Shown here piece after piece: positions 16,181 through 23,986 of a stretch of 64,000 nucleotides of DNA; position 1 is the first letter of the stretch, and each line of letters opens with the position of its first letter. Origin of the DNA: Parasphingorhabdus litoris DSM 22379 (GTDB lineage Bacteria; Pseudomonadota; Alphaproteobacteria; Sphingomonadales; Sphingomonadaceae); assembly GCF_020906275.1 (NCBI RefSeq), contig NZ_CP086727.1, forward strand, positions 1,798,001 to 1,862,000, in the 5' to 3' direction. The position numbers and the translations under genes are program-made. The notes under the pieces are model-generated. The model was not told where the DNA came from and did no database searches. It saw only the letters and a program-made list of their open reading frames with translations.

Positions 16181-16199
16181 ATTGCAGGAGGCGTGCCAA
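16181..16199 (-). promoter_or_regulatory. Sigma-54 promoter of the psp operon
   Basis: Read on the minus strand, TTGGCACGCCTCCTGCAAT matches the -24/-12 consensus TGGCACG-N4-TTGCA with one mismatch (CTGC for TTGC). The GG and GC doublets have the strict spacing. It lies about 50 bases upstream of the first psp gene and about 100 from the divergent pspF start, as expected for PspF-activated transcription. Confidence 0.92.
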
Positions 16200-16297
16200 T
16201 TTGGTAAATTGCTGAAAAATATAGATATTTTAAATTTTTACCAAAATGAATATAGTATTAATTGCTATTTGTTGGGAAATCGCACTATATCTTGGCC

Positions 16298-17347
16298 ATG
16301 GAACGCGAAAATCAATTTGTCGGAGAGTCTGGGGCATTCCTAGATGCAGTGGAAAAAGCCAGTCGCGCCGCCACTTTGGACCGTCCGGTCCTTGTTATCG
16401 GGGAGCGCGGTACAGGTAAAGAGTTGATCGCAGAACGCCTCCATCGCCTGAGCATGCGATGGGATGGTCCATTGGTCACATTAAACTGCGCCGCCATGCC
16501 AGAGACTTTGATTGAAGCGGAACTTTTCGGTCATGAAGCCGGCGCATTTACCGGCGCGACGAAGAATAGAGTAGGGCGATTTGAAGAAGCAGATGGTGGC
16601 ACGCTGTTCCTGGATGAGCTTGGCACATTATCTTCTGCCGCGCAGGAGCGGTTATTGCGGGCTGTGGAATATGGAGAAATTACCAGAATAGGGTCTTCGC
16701 GACCGCAAAAGGTGGACGTACGGATTGTTGCAGCAACCAATGCTGACTTACCCAAAATGGCGGAGGAAGGAAAGTTCCGAGCGGATTTGCTCGATCGCCT
16801 GTCGTTCGAAGTCGTGACCTTGCCGCCACTGCGTTATCGTGAGGGCGATGTACCTGTGTTGGCCGACTATTTTGGCCGGCGCATGGCGGCGGAACTGGAA
16901 TGGGAACAATGGCCCGGTTTCGGGCAACTGGCGTCTGAGGCACTGGCGCGCCATCAATGGCCGGGAAACGTTCGAGAGCTACGCAATGTAATCGAACGCG
17001 CGGTTTACCAATGGGGTGACTACACACGCGCTGTGGATCATATCGTCTTTGATCCGTTTGAATCGCCGTGGAAACCGAAAGAAATGCCCTCCCGGCAATC
17101 TCTACCGGCTGAAACCAGTCATTCGGCTGAAAAAATGAAAGAATTACCAGCGCCAGCGGCGCCGGCTGCGAAACCGGCTTATACTGAGGTAGATGACATG
17201 AAAGAAGCCGTGGAGGCTTTCGAAAAGCGGATATTGGAGGCGGCCTTGGCCAAATCCCGGTATAACCAGCGTCAAACCGCAAAAGCGCTTAATCTGACCT
17301 ATGACCAGCTGCGCCATTCTCTCAAACGGCATGATCTTTTGGGATAG
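16298..17347 (+). CDS. pspF: Phage shock operon transcriptional activator PspF
   Basis: PspF is a sigma-54 enhancer-binding AAA+ activator, inhibited by PspA. The start at 16298 (MERENQFVGES) is typical of PspF, with no receiver domain before the ATPase. Walker A is seen as GERGTGKE, the sigma-54 contact loop as GAFTGA, and Walker B as GGTLFLDELG. The C-terminal Fis-type helix-turn-helix is at about 320-349 (NQRQTAKALNLTYDQLRHS). A Pro/Ala-rich linker precedes it. It is divergent from the psp operon and shares the regulatory gap, so bound PspF can act on the promoter at 16181. Confidence 0.96.
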   Translation: MERENQFVGESGAFLDAVEKASRAATLDRPVLVIGERGTGKELIAERLHRLSMRWDGPLVTLNCAAMPETLIEAELFGHEAGAFTGATKNRVGRFEEADGGTLFLDELGTLSSAAQERLLRAVEYGEITRIGSSRPQKVDVRIVAATNADLPKMAEEGKFRADLLDRLSFEVVTLPPLRYREGDVPVLADYFGRRMAAELEWEQWPGFGQLASEALARHQWPGNVRELRNVIERAVYQWGDYTRAVDHIVFDPFESPWKPKEMPSRQSLPAETSHSAEKMKELPAPAAPAAKPAYTEVDDMKEAVEAFEKRILEAALAKSRYNQRQTAKALNLTYDQLRHSLKRHDLLG

Positions 17348-17448
17348 CATTTGTTAGCTTTCAATGCCTAGCATCACATATTCCCTGCCTTGAACCTGTG
17401 CAGGTAATGATTAACTCAATAATGTACCGGTGAGGAGTGGGGCAATAT

Positions 17449-18807
17449 ATGAGCGCACAAGGTGATGTAACGGCGAAGCGGACTCTATGGTCGCGTGCCG
17501 AAGAAATGGCCCGCAAAGCACCGCCAGAACGCAATCGCTACGTTGATTTTCTGCGTGCCTTTTCGATACTTGCAGTGGTCATAGGCCACTGGCTGGTGGC
17601 GGCCCCTTATATAGAAAATGGAGCGGTGCAAGGCGGTCATTTGCTTGGTATATTGCCTTGGACCCAATGGTTGACTTGGGGGTTTCAGGTTATGCCAATT
17701 TTCTTCCTTGTTGGTGGATTTTCCCATGCATTGTCCTGGTCGGCGAACCAGCGCAAAGACGGCAGCTATGCTGGCTGGTTTACCGGACGATTGCGCCGGT
17801 TAATCAACCCGGTTCTGCCGCTTTTCCTGATCTGGACACTGTTTGCGCTGTTTGGCACCGCCATGGGTGTTGAGCGCAAGATTGTCGAGCTCGCCGCCCA
17901 ACTTGCTCTCATTCCGGTTTGGTTCCTGGCCGTTTACCTCATGGTGAGTGCAGTGGTCCCATTGACGCATGGGGCCTGGAAACGCTTTGGCATGGCGTCT
18001 TTTTGGGGATTGGTCGCTGGCGCTATATTGATTGATGTCGCGACTTTCTCTTATCAAATTCCCTATGTGAATTTTGTGAACTTTGCCTTTATCTGGTTGG
18101 CCGTACACCAGTTGGGATATGCTTGGAGCGAGGGGTATTTTTCTAACCCGATGAAAGCATTGTTCTGGGGGCTTGGTGGTCTGACGGTGCTGGGATTGCT
18201 GGTCGGATTTGGACCCTATCCAGTCGCAATGATCGGTGTCCCTGGTGAACCAGTAAGCAATTCCATGCCGCCCACTATCGCATTGCTGGCGCTTGGTATG
18301 GCTCAAACGGGCATCGCTCTTGCTTTGGAACCAGCGGCGCGGCGGATGTTAGGCAGCCTTAAAATCTGGACAGCTGTGGTGCTCGTGAACGGCATGATCA
18401 TGACCACATATCTGTGGCATTTGACGGCTTTTGTATTCGTGATGGTGGTGGCTTGGCTGCTCGGCGGAATCGGATTGGAAGTCGCGCCGGGAAGTGGCGC
18501 TTGGTGGCTGGCCCGGCCGATATGGTTCATTCTCTACATCGTTGCTTTGCTCCCGCTCATCATGATTTTCGCGAAATATGAGCAAGCTGGCGCCAATGGA
18601 GCCGCAGAAAGAGATGACCTTCCGCATTGGCGATTGATCGTAGGATTGTTGTTCGTATGCGCTGGCCTAGCGGCAACAGCAGCGATCAGTATCGCAAGTC
18701 CGCTGGGTGTAACAGGCGTACGTTTGTGGGTTGTAGCGATGCCATTTATTGGCGCCGCCTTTATCGGCTTTGGTCCGGCTCACAAGCTCGCAAAACGGCT
18801 TCGATAG
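17449..18807 (+). CDS. Acyltransferase family 3 membrane protein
   Basis: Acyltransferase-3 proteins move acyl groups onto sugars or lipids at the inner membrane. The family motif RNRYVDFLRAFSILAVVIGH with the catalytic His is near residues 30-50, followed by about ten membrane segments to residue 450. The ATG at 17449 is preferred (GAGGAG upstream); a GTG at 17437 is in frame. There is no SGNH domain. The substrate is not evident: neighbours are pspF and a PuuD-like protein. A shared terminator follows. Confidence 0.85.
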   Translation: MSAQGDVTAKRTLWSRAEEMARKAPPERNRYVDFLRAFSILAVVIGHWLVAAPYIENGAVQGGHLLGILPWTQWLTWGFQVMPIFFLVGGFSHALSWSANQRKDGSYAGWFTGRLRRLINPVLPLFLIWTLFALFGTAMGVERKIVELAAQLALIPVWFLAVYLMVSAVVPLTHGAWKRFGMASFWGLVAGAILIDVATFSYQIPYVNFVNFAFIWLAVHQLGYAWSEGYFSNPMKALFWGLGGLTVLGLLVGFGPYPVAMIGVPGEPVSNSMPPTIALLALGMAQTGIALALEPAARRMLGSLKIWTAVVLVNGMIMTTYLWHLTAFVFVMVVAWLLGGIGLEVAPGSGAWWLARPIWFILYIVALLPLIMIFAKYEQAGANGAAERDDLPHWRLIVGLLFVCAGLAATAAISIASPLGVTGVRLWVVAMPFIGAAFIGFGPAHKLAKRLR

Positions 18808-18813
18808 GCAAAA

Positions 18814-18837
18814 AAAGAGGGCCGCGAAGCCCTCTTT
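18814..18837. terminator. Bidirectional rho-independent terminator
   Basis: AAAGAGGGC (18814-18822) pairs with GCCCTCTTT (18829-18837) around a 6-base loop. There is an A-run on one side and a T-run on the other, so it can end both the acyltransferase gene and the convergent PuuD-like gene. Confidence 0.9.
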
Positions 18838-18858
18838 CTATAAAAATAATGTTTCGGT

Positions 18859-19425
18859 TTAGCCGCCGAGATTGGCGTTCACCATGCAATAAAGCATCGG
18901 CAAGGATAGCAAGGTGTTGGTGCGTGACGCCATCAGCGCGACTTTCGCGGCCGAAGCTTTTGCATCGGGATCTGCTTCAACCATGCCAAGGACTTTCTTC
19001 TGGTTGGGCCAGATCAGGAACCAGACGTTAAACGCCATGATCAGCGCCATCCACATGCCAATACCGATCAGCAAATAGCCTTCCTGCAGCACCAGTGCCT
19101 GAACCAGATAGCCGGTCAGATGTGCTACAACCAAACCGGTAATAACCGTGAACAGTGCCGCCCAGCGGAAATAGAAGAGGGCGCTTGGCGCAATATGCTT
19201 CGATACTGCGGGCTTCGCTTCATCCGGAATGTTCGGCATTTGCGGTACTTGGACGAAATTGAAATAATAAAGGAGACCGATCCAAAGCACGCCAAAAAAT
19301 GTGTGTAGCCAGCGGAAAAGGCCGTTTACCTGGTCGCCAAGCGGCCCGATTGCAACGATGACCAATATTGCCAGCAACAAGCCGACAAGCATCACCAGAT
19401 TCAAATTACCAAAAAATTTTGCCAT
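18859..19425 (-). CDS. Urate hydroxylase PuuD-like membrane protein (membrane domain only)
   Basis: The start at 19425 (MAKFFGNLNLVM) has GGGGAGG about 6 bases upstream; the product is 188 aa. It has about five membrane helices. HTFFGVLWIGLLYYFNFVQ and AFNVWFLIWPNQKK are signatures of the Urate_ox_N/PuuD membrane domain. In PuuD this domain is fused to a cytochrome c and oxidises urate; here no heme-binding CxxCH is present. The protein may need a separate cytochrome partner or do something else. No purine-degradation genes are nearby. Confidence 0.82.
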   Translation of the reverse strand: MAKFFGNLNLVMLVGLLLAILVIVAIGPLGDQVNGLFRWLHTFFGVLWIGLLYYFNFVQVPQMPNIPDEAKPAVSKHIAPSALFYFRWAALFTVITGLVVAHLTGYLVQALVLQEGYLLIGIGMWMALIMAFNVWFLIWPNQKKVLGMVEADPDAKASAAKVALMASRTNTLLSLPMLYCMVNANLGG

Positions 19426-19600
19426 TATATCCTCCCCAAGATTGGCTTGTAACAATGATGTAATATTATGCCTTCAAGCTTTTTTTGTCACGGAAAAACA
19501 CTGTTACTTGTGCCTATGCTCTAAAGGACAGTTGCTGATCGAACTTTTTGACACCATATGCGTGTTCTGAAAGTCATTCTAACTATGGAGATAATTCTCA

Positions 19601-20206
19601 ATGTCCTTTGAACTTCCCCCGCTTCCTTATGCCAAAACTGCTTTTGGTGAACTTATCTCTGAAGCAACATTCAATTTTCACCATGGTAAACATCACAATG
19701 CCTATGTGACCAAAACCAACGACGCGATTGCCGGTACAGACCATGAAGGCAAGAAATTGTCCGAGATTATCAAGGCGTCCGATGGCGGCTTGTTCAACAA
19801 TGCGGCACAGGTGTGGAACCACAGCTTTTACTGGCTGTGCCTGAGCCCAGAAAAGAAAGAAATGCCAGCAGAACTTAAAAGCCGCATTGAAACGGACTTT
19901 GGTTCTGTTGAAGAATTTAAGGCAAAATTCAAAGCCGAAGCGGTTGGCCATTTTGCCAGCGGTTGGGCTTGGCTGGTGCTTAATGGTGACAAGTTAGAAA
20001 TCACCTCACTGCATGACGCTGACAGCCCGGTAGCGCATGATATGAAGCCATTGCTGACCATCGATGTTTGGGAACATGCCTATTATCTGGATTACCAGAA
20101 TGCCCGTCCGGACTATGTCGCTGCATTGCTCGACAACGCGATTGATTGGGATTTTGTGGCCCAGAATCTTGACGGCGAAGGTGTTAGCCGCGCTGATCAG
20201 GGCTGA
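19601..20206 (+). CDS. sodB: Superoxide dismutase, Fe type
   Basis: The enzyme disproportionates superoxide in the cytoplasm. The metal ligands are visible: His27 in FHHGKHHNAYV, His in AQVWNHSFYW (about residue 74), and Asp and His in DVWEHAYYLDYQN (about 160). GGLFNNAAQVWNHSFYW is the iron-type pattern. The 201-aa length is usual. GGAG lies 9 bases upstream of the ATG. The gene is monocistronic with its own terminator. Confidence 0.97.
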   Translation: MSFELPPLPYAKTAFGELISEATFNFHHGKHHNAYVTKTNDAIAGTDHEGKKLSEIIKASDGGLFNNAAQVWNHSFYWLCLSPEKKEMPAELKSRIETDFGSVEEFKAKFKAEAVGHFASGWAWLVLNGDKLEITSLHDADSPVAHDMKPLLTIDVWEHAYYLDYQNARPDYVAALLDNAIDWDFVAQNLDGEGVSRADQG

Positions 20207-20230
20207 GGGGTCAAACCATAAATTTGAAAG

Positions 20231-20261
20231 CCGCGCTCCGTTCAATCGGGGCGCGGTTTTT
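20231..20261 (+). terminator. Terminator of sodB
   Basis: CCGCGCTCC (20231-20239) pairs with GGGGCGCGG (20248-20256, one G-T pair) around an 8-base loop, followed by TTTTTA. It overlaps the end of the convergent yciB gene by two bases. Confidence 0.85.
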
Positions 20262-20895
20262 ACTTGGCTTCTTCGGCCTCTTCTTCATCCTGACCAAGAT
20301 CAAGACCGTGGCGCATCAACATCGGTACATTGGCAATCGCAAAGATGAAGGACAATATCGTGATGCCCCAAACTTTCAGTGTCAGCCACATGTCAAAGCT
20401 CAAGAAAAGGCGCATAGCCTCGTTCAGTAATGCCATGGCAACGAAGAATATCGCCCAGTTGCGGGACAATTTGAGCCACCCTTCATCGGAAAGTCCTTCA
20501 TAGGCAGCTTGCAGCAGATATTTCAGCATTGCCTTTCCGCGGAGCAGCCCAACACCCAAAATGACCGCAAAACCGACATAGATTATTGTCGGCTTGATCT
20601 GGATGAAGCGCGGATCATTGAAATAGATTGTCAGCGCGCCAAAGCCGATCACCAATACTGCCGAGAGCCAGAGCATGGGTGATATTTTGCCCAGCTTCCA
20701 TTTCGATACAATCACCGCGATCACAATCGCGACCATGAAGGCGGCTGTGCCATATATTGCCGACAGAACAGGATTATCGCCCGGTACCGCAAATTTGTAG
20801 GTCAGGAAAAATACGAGCAATGGTCCGAAGTCGAGTGCGAATCCGAGACCTTTATTTTCCTTTTCGGGTTCTACATTAATGACGTCATCGCTCAT
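20260..20895 (-). CDS. yciB: Inner-membrane-spanning protein YciB (IspZ, septation protein A family)
   Basis: This 211-aa protein has about six membrane helices after a charged N-terminus. LDFGPLLVFFLTYKF is the family signature and TIYFNDPRFIQIKPTIIY the typical middle loop. YciB helps cell-envelope integrity and division. Its start overlaps the ftsY stop by 4 bases, making it the last gene of the dapF-mtaB-ftsY-yciB operon, an order often seen in alphaproteobacteria. Confidence 0.92.
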   Translation of the reverse strand: MSDDVINVEPEKENKGLGFALDFGPLLVFFLTYKFAVPGDNPVLSAIYGTAAFMVAIVIAVIVSKWKLGKISPMLWLSAVLVIGFGALTIYFNDPRFIQIKPTIIYVGFAVILGVGLLRGKAMLKYLLQAAYEGLSDEGWLKLSRNWAIFFVAMALLNEAMRLFLSFDMWLTLKVWGITILSFIFAIANVPMLMRHGLDLGQDEEEAEEAK

Positions 20896-21821
20896 TCTTC
20901 GATTCCTGCTATAGCTGCGGCAAGGTCATTGGCTTCAAACGGCCGCAAGTCTTCCATTGTCTCTCCGACACCAATGGCATGGATCGGCATTTTAAACTGC
21001 TGTGCCGCTGCAACAAGTACACCGCCACGTGCCGTTCCGTCTAATTTGGTCATGATCAGTCCTGTTACCTTTGCCACTTCCTTGAACACTTCAATCTGCG
21101 ACAGGGCATTTTGTCCCGTGGTCGCATCCAAGACCAGAACGACATCATGGGGGGCTTCCGGATTGAGCCGGCCCAGAACACGCCGGATCTTGTCGAGTTC
21201 ATCCATTAGTTCAGTCCGGTTTTGCAGGCGACCCGCTGTATCAACGATTAACACGTCAATGCCGGTGGCAGTCGCCTGTTTGACGCCTTCATACACAATA
21301 CTTGCGCTGTCGCCGCCTTCCTTGCCGCTGATGATCGGAACACCGAGACGTTCGGCCCAGACTTTAAGTTGTCCAATTGCGGCAGCCCGAAAAGTATCGC
21401 CGGCGGCCAGCATCACGCCATAATCCTGTTCCAGGAAAAGATGAGTCAGCTTGGCGATAGTGGTTGTTTTGCCTGAGCCATTAACACCGATCACCAAAAT
21501 GACCTGTGGGCGAGGGAAGGCGTCTATTTCCAGAGGTACAGCTACTGGCTCTAATATCTGTGCAATTTCGGACTGGATTATTTCACGAACGGCATGTTCG
21601 CTGAGGCCTTTTTCAAACCGTTCCTTGGACAATTTTTCACGGATGGAAGCCGCTGTGGCTGGGCCAAGGTCGGACACAATCAATGCGTCTTCAATATCAT
21701 CGAGCGTCGTATCGTCCAGTTTTGCCTTCGTAACCAGCCCGGTCAGATTTTCGGTCAGGCGGCCCGATGTCTTGCTGAAACCGCCAAACAGGCGGTCCTT
21801 CCACCCCGGTTTATCACTCAT
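20892..21821 (-). CDS. ftsY: Signal recognition particle receptor FtsY
   Basis: FtsY docks SRP-ribosome complexes at the membrane. The N-domain helices (residues 1-100) are followed by the GTPase domain with the P-loop GVNGSGKT at 112-119, DTAGRLQNR, TKLDGTARGG and a C-terminal GVGETMEDLRPFE. At 309 aa it lacks the long acidic A-domain of enterobacterial FtsY, which is normal for alphaproteobacteria. The partner Ffh is encoded at 25919. It overlaps mtaB and yciB by 4 bases each. Confidence 0.97.
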   Translation of the reverse strand: MSDKPGWKDRLFGGFSKTSGRLTENLTGLVTKAKLDDTTLDDIEDALIVSDLGPATAASIREKLSKERFEKGLSEHAVREIIQSEIAQILEPVAVPLEIDAFPRPQVILVIGVNGSGKTTTIAKLTHLFLEQDYGVMLAAGDTFRAAAIGQLKVWAERLGVPIISGKEGGDSASIVYEGVKQATATGIDVLIVDTAGRLQNRTELMDELDKIRRVLGRLNPEAPHDVVLVLDATTGQNALSQIEVFKEVAKVTGLIMTKLDGTARGGVLVAAAQQFKMPIHAIGVGETMEDLRPFEANDLAAAIAGIEE

Positions 21822-23083
21822 ACTATTCTTCTTCCGATCAGGTTTTGGCCATCGGATGAGATGACTTCAACAGGGATGATCTGGCCTTCTGGCATGGTTT
21901 CTTCGAAACTTATATGGGCAAAATTTTCCGCATATCCAGCTTTGCCGTTTAATTCGCACAATACATTATGCTTCGTGCCTACCAAGCCGTCTCGCCAGGC
22001 CTGTGCCTTATCCGCAATTTTCTGCCGTAAAATCTTCGCACGTTGCTTGGTTATAGCGCCATCTACTTGCGGCATGTTGGCCGCTGGTGTGCCCTGCCGC
22101 GGTGAATAGGGAAATATGTGACCATGGATGATGTCGCATTGGTCGATGATATCGACACTGCCTGCAAACATCTGTTCGGTTTCGGTTGGGAAACCGGCAA
22201 TAATATCTGCGCCAATGGCAATTTCCGGGCGCTTTTCTTTCAATCGCGCAACCAGTTCAATGGCTTGTTCCCGATTGTGTCGGCGCTTCATCCTTTTCAG
22301 GATCATATTATCTCCGGATTGTAGCGACAGATGCACGTGCGGCATCATGCGGCTTTCACCTGTAAGAATATCGAACAGCCGATCGTCAATCTCCACACCG
22401 TCAACGGACGATAATCTCAACCGTTTCAGGTCCGGGACATAGTGCAATACCCGCTCGACCAGAAGTCCCAGGCTGGGATTACCTGGCAAGTCCGGGCCAT
22501 AGCTGGTGACATCCACACCGGTTAGAACAACTTCGTTGAAGCCCTTGTCGACCAGCGCCTTAACCTGATCCACAACTTGCCCAGCAGGCACAGATCGGCT
22601 GTTACCGCGGCCATAAGGAATGATGCAAAATGTACAGCGATGATCGCAGCCATTTTGAACCTCAACAAAGGCACGGGATCGCTCGGCAAAAGCGCTGACC
22701 ATATGCGGTGCCGTTTCCTTGACCTGCATGATGTCGGACACGCGAATATCTGGCTGATTGGTTTCGAGGCCGAATTTGAAGTTATCGGCGTCATATTTGT
22801 CGAAATTGCCAACCACACCGGATGTTTCCGGCATATTGGCAAACATGTCGGGATCAATCTGCGCAGCACATCCTGTCACGACCACTTCCTTGTCAGGATT
22901 GTCGCGTTTGGCGCGCCGGATAGCTTGGCGGGTTTGACGTACGGCTTCATTGGTCACGGCGCAGCTGTTAACGATGATCAGGTTTGAAGCATCAACCTTT
23001 GATCCGTTGATGCTTTGTCGGATGGCCTCGCTTTCGGCGATGTTCAGGCGGCATCCCATGGAGATGATTTCAGGGCTGGTCAT
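21818..23083 (-). CDS. mtaB: tRNA t6A37 methylthiotransferase MtaB
   Basis: MtaB is a radical-SAM enzyme that converts t6A to ms2t6A at position 37 of ANN-decoding tRNAs. The N-terminal UPF0004 domain carries Cys in ISMGCRLNIAE, NSCAVT and VTGCAAQ for one [4Fe-4S] cluster. The radical-SAM motif is CDHRCTFC. The 421-aa length fits. It overlaps dapF by 4 bases upstream and ftsY downstream, so all are co-translated. MiaB is the main alternative, but the short N-terminus and the dapF/ftsY context favour MtaB. Confidence 0.93.
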   Translation of the reverse strand: MTSPEIISMGCRLNIAESEAIRQSINGSKVDASNLIIVNSCAVTNEAVRQTRQAIRRAKRDNPDKEVVVTGCAAQIDPDMFANMPETSGVVGNFDKYDADNFKFGLETNQPDIRVSDIMQVKETAPHMVSAFAERSRAFVEVQNGCDHRCTFCIIPYGRGNSRSVPAGQVVDQVKALVDKGFNEVVLTGVDVTSYGPDLPGNPSLGLLVERVLHYVPDLKRLRLSSVDGVEIDDRLFDILTGESRMMPHVHLSLQSGDNMILKRMKRRHNREQAIELVARLKEKRPEIAIGADIIAGFPTETEQMFAGSVDIIDQCDIIHGHIFPYSPRQGTPAANMPQVDGAITKQRAKILRQKIADKAQAWRDGLVGTKHNVLCELNGKAGYAENFAHISFEETMPEGQIIPVEVISSDGQNLIGRRIV

Positions 23084-23898
23084 CCAAAATCATCCCAATT
23101 GGCTTCGCCCGAAAAGACATAGGTGGTCGGCCCCTGCATCATAATCGGCTCACCATCCTGCCACGACAGAATAAGCGTGCCGCCGGGCAGGTGCACGTTG
23201 ACCGGGCTTTCCACCAATCCGCGTTTCAGGGCCGCTACTGCGGTGGCACAGGCACCGGTGCCGCAGGCGCGTGTCAAGCCAACACCGCGTTCCCAGACGC
23301 GCAAGTGGATTTCACCTTCATGCACATGTGCGACATTCACGTTCACGCGCTCTGGAAATAGAGGATCAACTTCAATCATTGGTCCTAAGCGATCAAGTTC
23401 AACGCTGTTGCTGTCGTCTACAAAAAAGATCACATGCGGATTACCTACATTAACAGCGGCGGGATCTTGCAAATCTTCCCAACCGACAGGCATATGCAAC
23501 GTATCCATAGCATAGGCGAGGGGAATGGCGTTCCAGTCAAAACGCGGCTCTCCCATATCGACTATCGCACCTGTGTCAGTTGCCTGACCGGATAGCATGC
23601 CGCCATCAGTTTCGATTGATGTTCCATCTCCTAGCAGCTTCACAACACAGCGGGTTGCATTGCCGCAGGCTTCAACCTCGCCGCCATCGGCATTGTATAT
23701 TTGCATGCGGACATCGGCTTTATCTGACGGTTTTAATATAATGAGCTGATCACAACCAATGCCGCTGTTGCGATTGGCAATCGCTGCTGCTTTCTCCGCC
23801 GGCATATTCAGCTGTTCTGCTAATTCAGGCGCACGCGCGTCAATAATGACAAAGTCATTGCCCAATCCATGCATTTTGTGAAATTGCCCGCTGCTCAT
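23080..23898 (-). CDS. dapF: Diaminopimelate epimerase
   Basis: DapF interconverts LL- and meso-diaminopimelate in lysine and peptidoglycan synthesis. The two active-site cysteines are Cys78 (VEACGNATRCV) and Cys212 (TRACGTGACAT). The N-terminal KMHGLGNDFVIID motif is complete. The 272-aa length is standard. It is the first gene of the overlapping operon that continues into mtaB, ftsY and yciB. Confidence 0.97.
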   Translation of the reverse strand: MSSGQFHKMHGLGNDFVIIDARAPELAEQLNMPAEKAAAIANRNSGIGCDQLIILKPSDKADVRMQIYNADGGEVEACGNATRCVVKLLGDGTSIETDGGMLSGQATDTGAIVDMGEPRFDWNAIPLAYAMDTLHMPVGWEDLQDPAAVNVGNPHVIFFVDDSNSVELDRLGPMIEVDPLFPERVNVNVAHVHEGEIHLRVWERGVGLTRACGTGACATAVAALKRGLVESPVNVHLPGGTLILSWQDGEPIMMQGPTTYVFSGEANWDDFG

Positions 23899-23986
23899 GA
23901 TGGGCGATTTAGGGGCGCAAGCCTGGCAAGTCCAGCATTTCGAGCGTCAGTGGAAAATCATGTGCCGCTGATCGCTGGTTTTAAAC

